A stretch of DNA of 64,000 bases from G963676095 sp963676095 (GCA_963676095.1 OY781040.1:186001-250000); one strand, 5' to 3'. Numbered from the stretch's first letter, positions 8,156 through 17,484 are shown. The notes: generated from the sequence alone by a model not told the origin. Program-made: numbers and translations.

Positions 8156-9880
8156 ATGCTACATAAAAACTTAAAAAAGTTGTTAATATTAATATTAATT
8201 ATTTTTGATCAAAGGATCTATTCGCAAACAATTTATCAGTATTATTACTCTTCCCCCTTAAAAATACCACTTTACCTGGCTGGAAATTTTGGAGAATTAC
8301 GAGCTAATCATTTCCATACAGGAATCGATATAAAAACACAGGGAAGACCGGGGCTGTCTGTATATGCTGCGGCAGAAGGTGACATTTCCAGGATTAGTAT
8401 TTCCCCTTCAGGATACGGTTTGGCCCTTTACATCGATCACCCTAATGGTACGACTACTGTTTACGGGCACCTTAGTAAACTCCGCGACGATCTGACCAAT
8501 TATGTAAAATCTATTCAATATGAAAAAAAATCTTTTAATGTGGATATTTCCATTCCCAAAGGAGAATTTCACATAGAAAAAGGCGAATTAGTTGCATTCA
8601 GTGGCAATAGTGGGAGTTCCGGGGGACCTCATCTTCATTTTGAAATCAGGGATACACAAACCGAACATCCGGAAAACCCATTGCTCTATAACCTGGGGAT
8701 AAAAGATGACCTTGCGCCTAAAATACTCTCTGTGATGATCTATCCACTATCTGAAGGATCTCAGGTTGCCGGGGGCATAACTCCCCGGCGAGTCGAAACA
8801 GTATTTTATAACGGGTCTTATCAACTAAAAGGCAATCCGGTAATAAGTGTTTTTGGAGAAATTGGATTTAGTATTCAGACTCAGGATTTTTTAAACGGTA
8901 GCATGAATAGATGCGGCATCTATGAAGTAACCCTCAAGGCCGATGATAAAACGGTTTATATATTCCGGATGGATCAGCTGAGTTTTGACGAAACAAGATA
9001 TGTAAACAGCCTGATGGATTACTCCTATTACCAGAAATATCACAGAAAAATGCAAAAAAGTTGGGTTGAGCCAGGAAACGAATTACATAATTATCCCCTT
9101 TTGGTAAACCGGGGGCTGGTAAACTTTAACGATGGGAAAACCCACAAAATGAGTTACATAGTCAAAGATGCATACGGCAACAGCAATAAACTTGATTTCT
9201 CGGTGATTTCAAAGCAAATAGATGTGAAATGGCCCGACCACAAAGGCATATTGGTTCAGTATGATAAGCCATTCTATCTGAAAGAAGAAGGTATTGAAGC
9301 CGACTTTGAAAAGGGAACCTTTTATTCCGACTTTTGGATGGATTTTCAGGAAACAGCATCAAATAACCTGTTCTTTTCTCCGATTTACCGAATACATCAT
9401 GATGACGTGCCCGTTCAAAAGTTCTATAAGCTTAGAATTAAAGCAGATAAATTACCAGAAAAACTCCGGGATAAAGCATTAATTGCAATCATTGATGAAG
9501 AATCAGCACACAAATGGTCTGCAGGAGGTGAATATGAAAATGGTTGGATTGTAACTAAAGCAAGGCAGCTCGGCAGGTTCGCAGTAACAGTCGATACAGT
9601 GGCTCCCGTTATAACCCCTGTAAATATACAAAACAGAAAAACACTTTTGGATAAAAGAAAAATCAGCTTCAAAATCACCGATAATTTTTCAGGTATTGGC
9701 AATTATTCCGGAACAATAGATGATAACTGGGTCCTTTTTGAATATGATGCAAAAAATAACCTGCTAGAATATTACTTCGATCCAGAAAGAATAACGCCAG
9801 GAAAAAATCACCATCTTAAACTTGAAGTATCTGACGTCAAGGGAAACAAAAAAATTTATGAAGCAGATTTTTACAGATAA
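8156..9880 (+). CDS. M23 family metallopeptidase (LytM domain), exported
   Basis: The 574-residue precursor begins with a hydrophobic signal peptide (residues ~8-22, KKLLILILIIFDQRIYSQ). The peptidase domain spans ~40-180: NHFHTGIDI supplies the first zinc ligands (His54, Asp58), YGHLSKL is the middle motif, and GGPHLHFEIRD supplies the HxH near 161-163. All catalytic positions are present, so it should cleave peptidoglycan cross-bridges or stem peptides. The remaining ~390 residues are beta-rich, probably immunoglobulin-like folds, for substrate or envelope binding. It is monocistronic, between the zapA group (divergent) and fabD. The physiological target is not predicted. Confidence 0.88.
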   Translation: MLHKNLKKLLILILIIFDQRIYSQTIYQYYYSSPLKIPLYLAGNFGELRANHFHTGIDIKTQGRPGLSVYAAAEGDISRISISPSGYGLALYIDHPNGTTTVYGHLSKLRDDLTNYVKSIQYEKKSFNVDISIPKGEFHIEKGELVAFSGNSGSSGGPHLHFEIRDTQTEHPENPLLYNLGIKDDLAPKILSVMIYPLSEGSQVAGGITPRRVETVFYNGSYQLKGNPVISVFGEIGFSIQTQDFLNGSMNRCGIYEVTLKADDKTVYIFRMDQLSFDETRYVNSLMDYSYYQKYHRKMQKSWVEPGNELHNYPLLVNRGLVNFNDGKTHKMSYIVKDAYGNSNKLDFSVISKQIDVKWPDHKGILVQYDKPFYLKEEGIEADFEKGTFYSDFWMDFQETASNNLFFSPIYRIHHDDVPVQKFYKLRIKADKLPEKLRDKALIAIIDEESAHKWSAGGEYENGWIVTKARQLGRFAVTVDTVAPVITPVNIQNRKTLLDKRKISFKITDNFSGIGNYSGTIDDNWVLFEYDAKNNLLEYYFDPERITPGKNHHLKLEVSDVKGNKKIYEADFYR

Positions 9881-10203
9881 AAGGATCGCTCTGATAACGC
9901 AATGCAGTCTAAAGTCATTTGGGGAAAATATCTCAAAGATCGAAATAAAAAAATTAAACTTATGAACATTAAATTCCAATAATTGACAGTATATGTTAAA
10001 AGTGCAGTTTAAATATCTGTTCCTGCGATCCAATTCTTATACAAGAATAACAAAACATACTATATTTGTCAACTGGAATATAAAATGTTTCGCATGAGAT
10101 AGGATTATAGAAAAGGATTGTTTAGCAATAAACATAATTTTCAAGAGCTTAGCTTCATGTGAAGCGTTCATAAAATAAAGAATGTAAAACTAATTTTTTT
10201 CGC
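9881..10203. promoter_or_regulatory. 323-bp intergenic with fabD promoter element
   Basis: TATATTTG at 10061-10068 matches the TAnnTTTG -7 element, but no good TTTG box is found 19-21 bp upstream. If used, it leaves a 5' leader of ~130 nt before fabD. A short inverted repeat TTCTT/AAGAA sits just upstream. No ORF or known riboswitch was recognised. Confidence 0.4.
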
Positions 10204-11091
10204 ATGAGAGCATATGTATTCCCCGGACAGGGAGCCCAATTTCCAGGAATGGGTAAAGACCTGTATGAAAATTCTGCTTTGGCAAAAAAATTATTCGACA
10301 AAGCAAATGAAATTTTAGGGTTCAACATTACAGAAATCATGTTCGAAGGTACAGAAGAAGACCTAAGGCAAACCAAAGTAACCCAGCCCGCCATTTTCCT
10401 TCATTCAGTATTACTGGCAAAAACGTTGAATGGACCGATGCCGGATATGGTAGCTGGACATTCGCTGGGAGAATTTTCTGCATTGGTTGTGAATAATACA
10501 CTCAATTTTGAAGATGGACTAAAACTGGTGGCTAAGCGTGCTATGGCAATGCAAAAAGCATGCGATCTTCAGCCATCTACAATGGCAGCAATCGTTGGTC
10601 TTGACGATATCGTAGTTGAAAAGGCTTGCAATTCAATAAACGATACAGTCGTTCCTGCTAATTACAATTGCCCAGGGCAACTTGTCATTTCCGGAACGAT
10701 CGCCGGTGTCGAAAAGGCTTGTGAACTACTTACTTCTCAGGGTGCAAAAAGGGCATTAAAATTGGCTGTCGGAGGAGCATTTCATTCTCCTCTGATGGAA
10801 CCAGCACGAGAAGAACTGGCTGCAGCAATTGAGGCAACAGACTTTAACATCCCAATTTGCCCGGTTTATCAAAATGTCTCTGCCCTTCCCGTAAACGATC
10901 CAGCGCAGATAAAGAAAAACCTGATATCCCAATTAACAGCCCCTGTAAAATGGACCCAGACAGTTGAAAACATGATCAATGACGGGGCTACTTCATTTAC
11001 AGAGATAGGCCCCGGAAAAGTTCTGCAGGGCTTGATCAAAAAAGTGGTCAGGAGTGCCGAAACTGCCGGTGTTGACAGCTACGTTGCCTGA
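10204..11091 (+). CDS. fabD: Malonyl-CoA:ACP transacylase
   Basis: A 295-residue cytosolic enzyme that transfers malonyl from CoA to acyl carrier protein, the entry step of type II fatty acid synthesis. It shows the N-terminal PGQGAQFPGMG oxyanion motif, the nucleophile elbow GHSLGEF with Ser87, and the GGAFHSPLM motif with the catalytic His near 194. Length is standard (about 290-310). It is not inside a fab cluster here. A terminator follows at once, so it is a single-gene unit. Confidence 0.96.
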   Translation: MRAYVFPGQGAQFPGMGKDLYENSALAKKLFDKANEILGFNITEIMFEGTEEDLRQTKVTQPAIFLHSVLLAKTLNGPMPDMVAGHSLGEFSALVVNNTLNFEDGLKLVAKRAMAMQKACDLQPSTMAAIVGLDDIVVEKACNSINDTVVPANYNCPGQLVISGTIAGVEKACELLTSQGAKRALKLAVGGAFHSPLMEPAREELAAAIEATDFNIPICPVYQNVSALPVNDPAQIKKNLISQLTAPVKWTQTVENMINDGATSFTEIGPGKVLQGLIKKVVRSAETAGVDSYVA

Positions 11092-11111
11092 GAGATACAC
11101 ATTCATAATAT

Positions 11112-11145
11112 AAAGCTGCATTCTTTAACAGGTGCAGCTTTTATT
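11112..11145 (+). terminator. Intrinsic terminator after fabD
   Basis: A perfect 9-bp stem (AAAGCTGCA at 11112-11120, TGCAGCTTT at 11133-11141) is followed by a T-rich tract. Directly after it, TAATTTTG (11147-11154) matches a -7 element only 4 nt before the next start codon. Confidence 0.8.
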
Positions 11146-11158
11146 TTAATTTTGCAGC

Positions 11159-11794
11159 ATGTCTTCAATAAAATCTGTAAAAACAATTATAAAAGAAGCC
11201 TGCGTTGAAAGCTTTCGGGAGGCTGCTATGGCAGAAAAAGCCGGAGCCAACAGGATAGAGCTATGTGAAAATCTGGCAGTTGGCGGAACCACCCCTTCTT
11301 TTGGGACCATTAAGGTCTGCATTGAAAAACTGCTCATTCCTTCTTTTGTTATGATTCGCCCAAGGGGTGGAAATTTCATATATTCTACTGAAGAAATCAG
11401 TATCATGAAATCTGATATCGACCTGTGCAAACAACTGGGCGTGCAGTCAGTCGTATTTGGACTGTTGAATACAGATGGAAAAATTGATACAAAAAACACC
11501 CTTGATCTTGTTAAGTATTCCTTCCCGATGCAGGTAACTTTTCATAAGGCCTTCGATGAGCTGACCGACCCGATAGAAGGATTGGAAACATTGATTCAAC
11601 TGGGAGTAGACCGGATTTTGACCTCGGGGACCAAAAGTACGGCAGAAGAAGGCAACGAAATTTTAAACCATCTAATAGCGAAGGCCAATGGACGTATTAT
11701 TATAGTGGCTGCAGGAAAAGTAACCCAAGAAAACCTGAGTGCACTAAGCATGACTATTCATACAAACGAATTTCATGGGGAAAAAATTGTCTGA
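11159..11794 (+). CDS. cutC: CutC family protein (short C-terminus)
   Basis: A 211-residue TIM-barrel protein of the CutC family, with KEACVESFREAAMAEKAGANRIELCENLAVGGTTPSFG split across the N-terminal 50 residues, the MIRPRGG motif (~62-68), VFGLL(N)TDGKID (~100-110) and FHKAFDE (~130). CutC was first tied to copper tolerance in E. coli, but a biochemical function is not settled. Compared with the classical ~245-residue form it lacks the last ~35 residues and ends in EFHGEKIV. No lost tail was recognised in other frames downstream. A -7-like TAATTTTG ends 4 nt before the ATG, which would give an almost leaderless transcript. Confidence 0.85.
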   Translation: MSSIKSVKTIIKEACVESFREAAMAEKAGANRIELCENLAVGGTTPSFGTIKVCIEKLLIPSFVMIRPRGGNFIYSTEEISIMKSDIDLCKQLGVQSVVFGLLNTDGKIDTKNTLDLVKYSFPMQVTFHKAFDELTDPIEGLETLIQLGVDRILTSGTKSTAEEGNEILNHLIAKANGRIIIVAAGKVTQENLSALSMTIHTNEFHGEKIV

Positions 11795-11959
11795 ACGGAC
11801 CTTGTACTCATGTGTTTATAAATCCGTGGGTCTTGCCATAATCATTTTATCTGTTATTTGAGTTTCCTGTTCTGTTTTTTCAAAAAAGTTATTTTTATAT
11901 CTTAGGGGTAACTGAAAAGATAAGAGGCGGTGGCAATTATAACTTTAGAAAAATAAGAA

Positions 11960-14425
11960 ATGAATGATGAAAACAATAGGCAGTTGCAGCTGGCATTCGA
12001 TTTTGTACAATATACCAACCAGAACATTTTTCTAACAGGAAAAGCAGGAACAGGGAAAACAACTTTTCTGCATCATCTGAAAAAGGTTTTACCCAAACGA
12101 ATGATCGTAGTTGCCCCAACAGGAGTAGCAGCCATCAATGCAGGTGGAGTAACAATACATTCATTTTTTCAGTTGTCATTCGGTCCGCAGCTCCCTGAAG
12201 TATCCTCTGTCCCTGATTCGCCTCAACAAACCCACGAATCCTATAAACGTTACAGTAAAGAAAAAATCAATATCATAAGGAGTATTGATTTGCTGATCAT
12301 CGATGAGATCAGTATGGTACGGGCTGACCTGTTGGACAGCGTCGATGCTGTTCTAAGGAGGTTTCGGGATCATGGGAAACCATTCGGTGGCGTGCAATTG
12401 CTCATGATAGGGGACCTGCAACAGCTTTCACCTGTCGTGAAAGACGAAGAATGGGAAATCCTGAATCCTTATTACGGTACCTGTTATTTCTTCAGCAGCC
12501 TGGCATTAATAAAGTCCGGTTTTATCAGCATCAATCTTGAAAAAATTTACAGACAAAGCGATGAACATTTCATCAACCTGCTCAATAAAATAAGGGAAAA
12601 CAAGGCGGACCAGTCAACTCTCGATGAACTTAACAAAAGGTTCATCCCGAACTTTAGGCCGAAAGATGAGGATGAATATATCACGCTGACTACACACAAC
12701 TACCAGTCACAAAAAATCAATCAATCAAGACTGGATGAATTAGATACAAAATCTTATGTCTACAAGGCCAGCATTAACGACGACTTCCCTGAATACCTGT
12801 TCCCAGCCGACAACAAGCTCATCCTTAAGAAGGGAGCCCAGGTTATGTTTGTAAAAAACGACAGCTCTCCCGACCATAAATATTTCAACGGGAAAATTGG
12901 AACAATTATAAGAATCAATGAGAAAGAGATCGAGGTACAATGCAAAAATGAGCCCTACCCGATCCCTGTGGAACGGGAAACATGGGAAAACACAAAATAT
13001 TCACTAAACGAAGAGACCAAGGAAATGGAAGAAACAGTAATCGGTTCATTCTCTCAGTTGCCCTTAAAACTTGCCTGGGCGATCACCATCCACAAAAGCC
13101 AGGGTCTGACCTTCGAGAGGGCCATCATTGATGCCCGGCAGTCATTTGCCCATGGACAGGTGTATGTTGCCCTCAGCAGGTGTAAATCACTGGAAGGGCT
13201 GGTTCTTAGTTCCCGGGTTTTAACAAGCAGCATAAAAAACGATCCGGTGATATATTCCTTCATTGAAAAGATTGAGCACAACCAACCCGGAGAAAAAATA
13301 TTGGCAGAATCGAAAAAATCATATCAAATACAGCTCCTTCTTGAACTTTTTGATTTTAATCCAATCTTGCGGCAGATTCAGCATCTGATCAAGCTTTGCA
13401 ATGAATATGGGGCCCTTCTTTTAGGAAATCTGGGGGCAACCCTTCAATCTGTGATCCCCCCCTTAAAAACTCAAATCATAGAAATTGCAGCGAAATTTGA
13501 GCCTCAGTTGACAAAACTTGTCGTACAGGGCCAAGATGACGGGAAGGATGATACCTTACAAGAAAGAATTAAAAAAGCATCTCTTTATTTTCTGGAAAAG
13601 CTTGACTCGAAAGTAATAATCCCAATTGGTGCTGCCGGTTTCGAAACAGACAACAAGGCGATACGCAAAGAATTTCGAAAAGGGATGGACCGGTTCGATA
13701 CGTTATCAAGCATAAAGAGAAACTGCTTGCAATATTGTATCAATGGCTTTCAGATGCAACCATACCTTGAGACAAAAGCAAGATCGGTTATCAAAACAAA
13801 TACTCCAGGAACAGAGAAACATGGTACTCCCATATCCAAAAATCCTGAGTTCTTCAAAAAAATAAATACATGGAGGCAAATGAAAGCTAGTCATGAAAAA
13901 GTTGAAACGTCAAAGATTATTCCACAAAAAACATTGCTGCAGTTGGCCGACGAGCTTCCTGCTTCCCGGGCCAAACTTAAAAGTATAAAAGGGATGGGAG
14001 GCAAAAAGCTTCAGCAGTTCGGTAAAGAATTACTGGAAATGATTATTACCTATAGAAAAGAAAAAGGGTTGGAATTACCATTAGATCCCGTGCAGGAGCT
14101 AAAAAAAGCATCTTTGAACACGAAAGAAATCAGTTACATGCTATTTAATTCAGGAAAATCGATAGAAGAAATCGCTAATGAAAGAGGATTAGCCCAATCA
14201 ACAATTGAAGGACATCTGGCCTTTTTTGTCGGTTCCGGAGAATTATCGCTCGACATGGTGGTTCCTCCTTCTAAATCAGAAACAATCCTTTCATGCCTGA
14301 AGGCGCACTCCCCTCTCTCTCTCGGAGAGGCCAAAGTAATTTTGGGAGATTCATTCAGCTATACAGAAATACGCATGGTGCAACAATATTTTAAACATGA
14401 AACAAAGAATGATTATGATAGTTGA
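11960..14425 (+). CDS. Pif1/RecD-like helicase with HRDC and C-terminal HTH
   Basis: The 821-residue protein has an SF1B-type helicase core at ~1-460: Walker A GKAGTGKTT (~27-35), Walker B LLIIDEISMVRADLLD (~110-125), a GDLQQLSPV motif III, and the UvrD_C_2-like HKSQGLTFERA with YVALSRCKSLEGL. Residues ~620-700 resemble an HRDC domain (LLQLADELPASRAKLKSIKGMG), and the end carries a helix-turn-helix of the HTH_40 type (SIEEIANERGLAQSTIEGHL). This architecture is common in Bacteroidota and is expected to unwind DNA (5'-3' by family) during repair or replication. Monocistronic; the start has ATTATAACTTTAG and AATAAGAA upstream without a clear Shine-Dalgarno site. Confidence 0.9.
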   Translation: MNDENNRQLQLAFDFVQYTNQNIFLTGKAGTGKTTFLHHLKKVLPKRMIVVAPTGVAAINAGGVTIHSFFQLSFGPQLPEVSSVPDSPQQTHESYKRYSKEKINIIRSIDLLIIDEISMVRADLLDSVDAVLRRFRDHGKPFGGVQLLMIGDLQQLSPVVKDEEWEILNPYYGTCYFFSSLALIKSGFISINLEKIYRQSDEHFINLLNKIRENKADQSTLDELNKRFIPNFRPKDEDEYITLTTHNYQSQKINQSRLDELDTKSYVYKASINDDFPEYLFPADNKLILKKGAQVMFVKNDSSPDHKYFNGKIGTIIRINEKEIEVQCKNEPYPIPVERETWENTKYSLNEETKEMEETVIGSFSQLPLKLAWAITIHKSQGLTFERAIIDARQSFAHGQVYVALSRCKSLEGLVLSSRVLTSSIKNDPVIYSFIEKIEHNQPGEKILAESKKSYQIQLLLELFDFNPILRQIQHLIKLCNEYGALLLGNLGATLQSVIPPLKTQIIEIAAKFEPQLTKLVVQGQDDGKDDTLQERIKKASLYFLEKLDSKVIIPIGAAGFETDNKAIRKEFRKGMDRFDTLSSIKRNCLQYCINGFQMQPYLETKARSVIKTNTPGTEKHGTPISKNPEFFKKINTWRQMKASHEKVETSKIIPQKTLLQLADELPASRAKLKSIKGMGGKKLQQFGKELLEMIITYRKEKGLELPLDPVQELKKASLNTKEISYMLFNSGKSIEEIANERGLAQSTIEGHLAFFVGSGELSLDMVVPPSKSETILSCLKAHSPLSLGEAKVILGDSFSYTEIRMVQQYFKHETKNDYDS

Positions 14426-14522
14426 GCCTGATGACAAAAAATTGATTGAATGGATGTGAAAAAATTGAAAAGCAAAATTGACGCTCCCTCTAGGCTTCAT
14501 TATTTATAAAGTACCTGAAAAG

Positions 14523-14735
14523 TTAACAGTACCACAAAATAATGGTTTCGGAGTAATACAGGGAAATATTACCTGTTTTTAGTACGGAAAGACGCTCTGA
14601 AGACTCGACAGCTATACCGTCTTTATAAGATATGGAAAGGTCATCAGAATACCACAGCGACAACATTGTAAAAGGCTCCGACTGATGTTCCAACTCTGCA
14701 ATATTATTTTTCATCCACAACTGAATATTGTTCAT
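14523..14735 (-). CDS. Hypothetical 70-residue protein
   Basis: A small ORF with no recognised family. The composition is that of a folded cytosolic protein rather than a chance frame: an N-terminal amphipathic helix (IQLWMKNNIAELEH), then strands LSLWYSDDLSISYKDG and ISLYYSETIILWY. There is no signal peptide. It lies convergent to the helicase gene and inside an AT-rich islet with two small HTH genes. It may be a conserved orphan or spurious. Confidence 0.42.
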   Translation of the reverse strand: MNNIQLWMKNNIAELEHQSEPFTMLSLWYSDDLSISYKDGIAVESSERLSVLKTGNISLYYSETIILWYC

Positions 14736-15095
14736 TATCTAATAGTTTATTTTGTCCCTTCCAGTTTATTTTATCAATTATCGCATGCTTCCCGAAGATG
14801 TTGGGATAAAGACCAAAATGTTTCTATTGACGGTAGAAGACTAATTTCCCTTTAATGGGAAAAACAAAATTTATAAAGGGAAAAAAGTATACTACCGGTA
14901 TCAAGATCTCACCATTCAAAGCTTTAAAATCTTCCCGTTTTATCTTTTCCTTTTAAATGTGGACAAGTTTAATCATCCTACATTAAGAATTAAGAGAAGC
15001 GGCTCGAATAGGCTAAATATTTCGAATATCAACAGAATAAAAATAAGCATCAATAAATTATGTCTAAAACACCCAAAAAATCAAAAAATATGATT
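14736..15095. other. AT-rich non-coding stretch, 360 bp
   Basis: No credible ORF on either strand. It contains a small hairpin TTTCCC-tttaat-GGGAAA near 14850. The base composition and lack of genes fit a decayed or recently acquired islet, but no insertion-sequence ends or target duplications were recognised. Confidence 0.35.
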
Positions 15096-15290
15096 TCATT
15101 CACTACTAATAACTCGGAACCTGCTCCGTTCAATAATAGCCCCCCCTCGTCGAACTGCTGTTGTTCTAATATTTTTTGCCAAGCTACTATTAGTCTTTCC
15201 CTTTAGCGCATCACGCACTGTACGTGGAGTACACCCTAATAATTTGGCTATTTTTTCCTGTTCTCCCCAACTAACTAATATTATTCTCAT
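15096..15290 (-). CDS. Small helix-turn-helix DNA-binding protein
   Basis: A 64-residue protein. Residues ~8-45 read as a lambda-repressor-like helix-turn-helix (WGEQEKIAKLLGCTPRTVRDALKGK), followed by a basic stretch (LAKNIRTTAVRRGG). Similar tiny HTH proteins occur next to mobile or plastic regions in Bacteroidota. It is divergent from the XRE regulator, with 114 bp between the two starts, a typical layout for a pair of cross-regulating genes. The target is unknown. Confidence 0.6.
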   Translation of the reverse strand: MRIILVSWGEQEKIAKLLGCTPRTVRDALKGKTNSSLAKNIRTTAVRRGGAIIERSRFRVISSE

Positions 15291-15365
15291 ATCCAGTTCA
15301 ATTTTATTATTTTAGTATTATATTTAACGCTTTCTTTTTTCAAAAGAGATTACATTCAAAATAAA

Positions 15366-15429
15366 TCAAAAAACTTGATATATGCAATTAAAAGATCAAT
15401 ATATATGATATTTTTTTCAAAAAACTTGA
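15366..15429. repeat. Pair of 13-bp direct repeats flanking the XRE start
   Basis: TCAAAAAACTTGA occurs exactly at 15366-15378 and again at 15417-15429, 51 bp apart start to start. The first copy is in the divergent intergenic region and the second is just inside the XRE coding region. Possible operator half-sites for autoregulation. Confidence 0.5.
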
Positions 15430-15764
15430 AACTTCTAAGAAGAAGACATGGGTATCAGCAGGAGGAGTTAGCAGATATCCTCCAGGTTAAAGCGAACACG
15501 ATTTCAAACTATGAAAGAGGTATCAGCCAACCGGATTACAATCTCTTATCAATTCTTGTCAGACATTTTGGAGTAACTGCACAGCAATTCCTATTTGAAG
15601 ATTTGGCAGAAGATAAAGAAGAAAGTTTTAATGAAAGGTCTGATAATTATGAGAATTCAGAACAATGCCTGTTTTGCATGGAAAAAGATAAACGGATCAA
15701 GGAATTACAAGAAAGGATTCATGAGCAATCAGAAATAATTCGTTTTTTTATAAAAGAAGGATGA
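15405..15764 (+). CDS. XRE-family transcriptional regulator
   Basis: 119 residues if started at the ATG at 15405. An upstream in-frame TTG at 15375 would add ten residues, but the HTH begins right after the ATG as in relatives. Residues ~5-60 form an HTH_3 (LKLLRRRHGYQQEELADIL then VKANTISNYERGISQPD), and the C-terminal ~40 residues are a predicted coiled coil (KDKRIKELQERIHEQ) that may mediate dimerisation. The linker carries a CLFC pair. It is divergent from the small HTH gene. It probably represses itself and its neighbour; no toxin, recombinase or phage gene was found beside it. Confidence 0.82.
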   Translation: MIFFSKNLKLLRRRHGYQQEELADILQVKANTISNYERGISQPDYNLLSILVRHFGVTAQQFLFEDLAEDKEESFNERSDNYENSEQCLFCMEKDKRIKELQERIHEQSEIIRFFIKEG

Positions 15765-15825
15765 CCTCTATGAAAAGGAAAACAAACAAGATCGACGCTT
15801 GCATATCAAATTATTTTCTTTGGAA

Positions 15826-15862
15826 AGCCCCTCTCCAAGAAAAATTGCGGGGCTCCTTCTTC
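15826..15862 (+). terminator. Possible terminator after XRE gene
   Basis: AGCCCC (15826-15831) and GGGGCT (15849-15854) can pair around a 17-nt loop, followed by CCTTCTTCT. The stem is only 6 bp and the U-tract is interrupted, so this is a weak call. Confidence 0.35.
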
Positions 15863-16049
15863 TGAGAGCATTCCATAAGGAGTTTTTGCCATAACCATTC
15901 CTGCAACAAAAATCGGATGTTTAATATGAGAAAGGAAACACACTAATCCCGCATTTCCTTTTCATCCGTTAATAGAGCAATATCCATTAACATTCATATA
16001 AACAACAATTAATCAATCAAATATTCATCTGTAATAATCTATCTACAAA

Positions 16050-17351
16050 TTATTGTTTCATCAAAAAAGCCTTAAAATCGTCAAAGTCTTTACTTAATGG
16101 CACGGAATGCTTCACCCCTTTCATAAATTCGGCTAACTTTTCCGGCATCGGAACATTCCCCTTACCAACAATTTCTTCAACCGTTCCTGTAAATTTGGCA
16201 GGATGTGCTGTTTCCAGAAAAATGCCGACCTCTCCTGTATTAATATCATCTTTAAGAGCCTTATATCCTGTAGCCCCATGCGGATCAAGCAAATATCCGC
16301 AGGTAGAATATACTGTTTCTACAACTTCCCTGATTTCTTTATCGGAATATCGAAATCCCCTGATATCTTTCCGGATAGCTTCCCATGAGTGCCCATATAA
16401 ATCAAGTATCCTTGCAAAGTTGCTGGGATTTCCAACATCCATGGCATTCGCGATTGTTGCAACTGAAGCACGGGGTTCATATTTTCCACTCTGAAGATAT
16501 TTATAAACAATATCATTTACATTATTGGCCGCGATAAAACGCTTTACAGGCAGCCCCATCCGTTTTGCAAAAAGTCCGGCCGTAAGATTCCCTAAATTAC
16601 CACTTGGAACGGCAAATACAAGATCTCCTAAAACTTCCTTTTCCCTTAATCTTGCATAGGCATTAAAATAATAGAACGACTGTGGAAGAAAACGCGCCAC
16701 ATTAATAGAGTTGGCCGAGGTCAATATAATTGTCGTGCTAAGTTCTTCATCAAGAAAAGCAGCCTTAACAAGACGCTGACAATCGTCGAAAGTTCCATCC
16801 ACCTCGATAGCTGTAATATTTTGCCCCAAGGTTGTAAATTGTTTTTCCTGGATTTCACTTACCAATCCCTTTGGATACAAAACATATACATGAATACCAG
16901 GCACCCCAAGAAAACCATTTGCCACCGCACTCCCTGTATCCCCGGAAGTAGCCACTAGTACATTCACCTGCTCGTTATTCCCCCTCAAAAAGTAGCTAAG
17001 CAGACGGGCCATAAAACGTCCGCCAACGTCCTTAAATGCTAATGTCGGACCATGGAACAGCTCCAATGAATAAATATTTTCATCGATATACAATATAGGA
17101 CAATCAAAATTCAGCGTGTCATATACCAATTTCCCGAGTTCATTTTCCGGAATATCTTCACCAAAAAATTTTTTGGAAACCTCGAAGGCAATCTCGGGAA
17201 AAGACATTTGCTTTATTGCTGAAAAAAATGATTCCGGCATCATTTCTATCCGTTCGGGCATAAACAAACCTTTATCGCCTGCCAGCCCTTTTGTCACAGC
17301 CTCTTTCAGTGAAACTTCCGGAACGGACTTGTTTGTACTGTAATACTTCAC
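16050..17351 (-). CDS. thrC: Threonine synthase
   Basis: A 433-residue PLP enzyme that converts O-phosphohomoserine to threonine. The N-terminal motif MKYYSTNK...VPEVSLKEAV is typical, and the PLP-binding Lys107 lies in LAFKDVGGRF. The phosphate-binding ATSGDTGSAVANGF follows at ~134. Length is standard for the bacterial form. It is the last gene of the minus-strand operon thrA-apgM-thrC, 125 nt after the apgM stop. A palindrome overlaps the apgM stop codon and could modulate thrC expression. All functional motifs are intact. Confidence 0.95.
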   Translation of the reverse strand: MKYYSTNKSVPEVSLKEAVTKGLAGDKGLFMPERIEMMPESFFSAIKQMSFPEIAFEVSKKFFGEDIPENELGKLVYDTLNFDCPILYIDENIYSLELFHGPTLAFKDVGGRFMARLLSYFLRGNNEQVNVLVATSGDTGSAVANGFLGVPGIHVYVLYPKGLVSEIQEKQFTTLGQNITAIEVDGTFDDCQRLVKAAFLDEELSTTIILTSANSINVARFLPQSFYYFNAYARLREKEVLGDLVFAVPSGNLGNLTAGLFAKRMGLPVKRFIAANNVNDIVYKYLQSGKYEPRASVATIANAMDVGNPSNFARILDLYGHSWEAIRKDIRGFRYSDKEIREVVETVYSTCGYLLDPHGATGYKALKDDINTGEVGIFLETAHPAKFTGTVEEIVGKGNVPMPEKLAEFMKGVKHSVPLSKDFDDFKAFLMKQ

Positions 17352-17463
17352 TCGAAATAAATTTAGTTAACAATTATTATATATTCACGGAACCCGCTAT
17401 TCTAACATTAAACGGTCACTGAATCATGGAGTTTTTACATCATAATTTACCTGGAAATTCAAA

Positions 17464-17484
17464 ATTCCTGAATTATTCAGGAAT
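17464..17484. repeat. Perfect 10-bp palindrome across the apgM stop codon
   Basis: ATTCCTGAAT and ATTCAGGAAT are exact inverted repeats around one base. On the minus strand the apgM TGA lies inside, and TTTTG follows. It may be an intra-operon hairpin that protects or trims the mRNA; the U-run is too short for a confident terminator. Confidence 0.45.

Noticed and set aside
15774..15869. 31-codon ORF after the XRE gene
   Set aside because: Overlaps a possible terminator hairpin, has no family features and is probably chance.
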